A DNA stretch of 15,590 bases from Firmicutes bacterium CAG:110. Its GTDB lineage: Bacteria > Bacillota > Clostridia > Oscillospirales > Oscillospiraceae. This document shows positions 14,206 through 15,590 of this stretch, piece by piece (the first letter of the stretch is position 1; every line of letters starts with the position of its first letter). Made by a program: the position numbers and the translations under genes. The notes beneath the pieces were generated by a model, which made no database searches, had not been told where the DNA came from, and worked only from the letters and a program-made list of their open reading frames with translations. Where the stretch lies: the NCBI GenBank assembly GCA_000434635.1, contig HF988029.1:1-15590 (forward strand), read 5' to 3'.

Positions 14206-15516
14206 ATGAAGAAGTTATTGGCAATGATACTGGCTCTGTGCATGGTTTTTTCCATGGCTGCATGTGGCAGCAAGCAGGCCGGGAATCCGGAAACGGCCGG
14301 CAGCGAGACAAAGCCCTCTGTCCAGAATTCCGGCGCTACCAATGAGGAACCCCGTGAAGCAGAACTGAACATCATGATGAGCTTCCCCCAGTACATGGAT
14401 CAGTGGGAGACGTATGCAAAGCAATTTGAAGAGAAGATGCTGGCCGAAGAGAACATTAAGGTCACCGTCAGTCTGGAAATGCCCAGCTCCGACCAGTACG
14501 AGAGCATTCTGCAGGCCCGTCTGAGCGGTGATGATGCTCCAGATCTGTACACACTGCACTGCAACAACCTGGGTACTTACAACGATGCAGGCTATCTGTA
14601 TGACCTGTCCGGCGAGGCTCTGGCAGACGTGATCTACGAGAATGTCAAGGAGACCGTTACCATCGACGGCAAGCTGCTGGCAGTTCCCATCGAGAGCCAG
14701 GCATGGGGCGTGCTGTATAACAAGGCCATCTTTGCCGAGTGTGGTCTGGAAGCACCCGATACTCTGTCTGATCTGGAAGCCATCTGCGAGACCCTGAAGG
14801 CAAAGGGCTATACTCCTTTCATGCTGGCGTTCCAGGAGCAGTGGGTGCCCCAGCTGATGACCGGTCTGACTCTGGGTGACATCGTTTCCGGCAAGCTGAA
14901 CGACTGGCTGGAGCGGATGTACAAGGACGAAGGTTCCTACGAAGAAGTTCGCGAGATCTTTGATGTCATCGACCTGATCATGGCCAACGGTACCGACCGC
15001 GCCATGGAAGAGGGATCCGAAGCCGGCGCTGCTGACTTTGCCCTCGGCAAGGCTGCCATGTTCGTTCAGGGCACCTGGGCTTCCAATACCATTATGACCA
15101 CCAATCCCGACATGGAGCTGGGCGTCTTTGCGCTGCCCATCAACGAGGATCCCAACTGCACCCGTGTCAACCTGTCCACTTCCACTACTCTAGGCGTACA
15201 TCCTGACAGCAAGGAACTGGATCTGGCGCTGAAGTTTGCAAACTATGTGCTGGATGCCAAGGATTCTTCCGCGCTGTTCCAGGCATGCTCTTTCAATCCT
15301 CTGGCTGACTGCCACGACTATGAGGCATATTCCTGGGTTGCTGATGCCTCCGCCTATGTTGCTGCCGGACGCGCCTATCAGGATCTGGTTCTGCCCTCCT
15401 CCGTTACCGACGAGCAGGGTCGTCTGCTGCAGGAGTACTACGTTGGTACTGTGACTGTGGACGAGATCATTGAGCGTTTGGATGCTGCTTTCCAGGCTGC
15501 CAATGCACTGAACTAA
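14206..15516 (+). CDS. Sugar-binding lipoprotein of a second carbohydrate ABC transporter
   Basis: The 436-residue protein starts with a lipoprotein signal ending FSMAACGSK (acylated Cys20). A Gly/Ser/Glu-rich tether follows, then the SBP_bac_1/8 fold: LSGDDAPDLYTLHCNNLGTY, then KLLAVPIESQAWGVLYNK at the typical hinge position, and later FALGKAAMFVQGTWAS and a C-terminal LQEYYVGTVTVDEIIERLD. It has a strong GAGGAGG site. Its codon use is more biased (mostly CTG for Leu, GGC/GGT for Gly) than that of the kinase gene, which suggests strong expression. It lies directly after the YesM/YesN-type pair, the usual arrangement for CUT1 transporters controlled by such a pair. Permease genes would be expected past the right edge. 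The sugar cannot be named from sequence. Confidence 0.88.
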   Translation: MKKLLAMILALCMVFSMAACGSKQAGNPETAGSETKPSVQNSGATNEEPREAELNIMMSFPQYMDQWETYAKQFEEKMLAEENIKVTVSLEMPSSDQYESILQARLSGDDAPDLYTLHCNNLGTYNDAGYLYDLSGEALADVIYENVKETVTIDGKLLAVPIESQAWGVLYNKAIFAECGLEAPDTLSDLEAICETLKAKGYTPFMLAFQEQWVPQLMTGLTLGDIVSGKLNDWLERMYKDEGSYEEVREIFDVIDLIMANGTDRAMEEGSEAGAADFALGKAAMFVQGTWASNTIMTTNPDMELGVFALPINEDPNCTRVNLSTSTTLGVHPDSKELDLALKFANYVLDAKDSSALFQACSFNPLADCHDYEAYSWVADASAYVAAGRAYQDLVLPSSVTDEQGRLLQEYYVGTVTVDEIIERLDAAFQAANALN

Positions 15517-15590
15517 GGAACCTCTGAATAAATCGTCTGCGACTGTGAGCGGATCTTTTCCGCCCACTCTTCGGTATCGAAAACGGGAAA
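15517..15590. other. Right-edge flank, no gene seen
   Basis: After the stop codon no terminator with a T-tract and no start codon with a ribosome binding site is visible. A short hairpin (GCGGA/TCCGC) lies near 15549-15563. The sequence immediately after the stop, GGAACCTCTGAATAAATC, has the look of an insertion-sequence terminus, but this cannot be supported inside the window. Confidence 0.25.

Overview
The window reads as chromosome of a gut-type Gram-positive anaerobe of the Clostridia, at mixed, roughly 50% GC. The evidence is AGGAGG-type ribosome binding sites before most genes, lipobox sugar-binding proteins, a YesM/YesN-type two-component pair, and ABC sugar permeases with no ATPase gene beside them. 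I infer class-level placement only; nothing seen fixes the genus.

Left part (1-1660, minus strand): a short operon of three unrecognised genes. They are a zinc-ribbon protein with a C-terminal membrane anchor (1141-1542), a soluble protein with a probable winged-helix-like region (517-1077) and a small two-helix membrane protein (50-502). It starts from a TATAAT promoter whose leader holds a terminator-like hairpin. Overlapping the last stop codon is a near-consensus promoter (TTGACT-17-TATAAT) that fires leftwards out of the window.

Next (1620-2207) comes a stretch without a clear gene, holding hairpins and possible gene debris. The centre (2208-10593) is a starch/malto-oligosaccharide locus, mostly on the minus strand. 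It includes a wrecked extracellular amylase/cyclodextrin glucanotransferase gene: the signal peptide and first catalytic strand are joined out of frame to a C-terminal F5/8-type domain. A four-gene operon follows: cytoplasmic GH13 alpha-glycosidase, maltodextrin-binding lipoprotein, and MalF-like and MalG-like permeases. A small LacI-family regulator is divergent from that operon, with a promoter that predicts a leaderless mRNA. The last member is a multidomain surface lipoprotein with starch-binding-like modules, driven by a TTGACA-18-TACAAT promoter with a 16-bp palindromic LacI-type operator starting at the predicted +1.

The working model is that the lipoprotein captures alpha-glucan at the surface and the ABC system imports malto-oligosaccharides, probably powered by a shared MsmX/MalK-type ATPase encoded elsewhere. 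The GH13 enzyme would cleave them in the cytoplasm, and the LacI protein would gate at least the lipoprotein. With its amylase broken, the strain may depend on other secreted amylases of its own or of neighbours.

Right part (10594-15590): about 600 bases without a convincing gene hold a chain of hairpins ending in a terminator, a candidate structured RNA. Then come a YesM-type sensor kinase and a short YesN-type AraC response regulator on the plus strand, followed by a second sugar-binding lipoprotein with its own promoter. Its permeases would be expected beyond the right edge.
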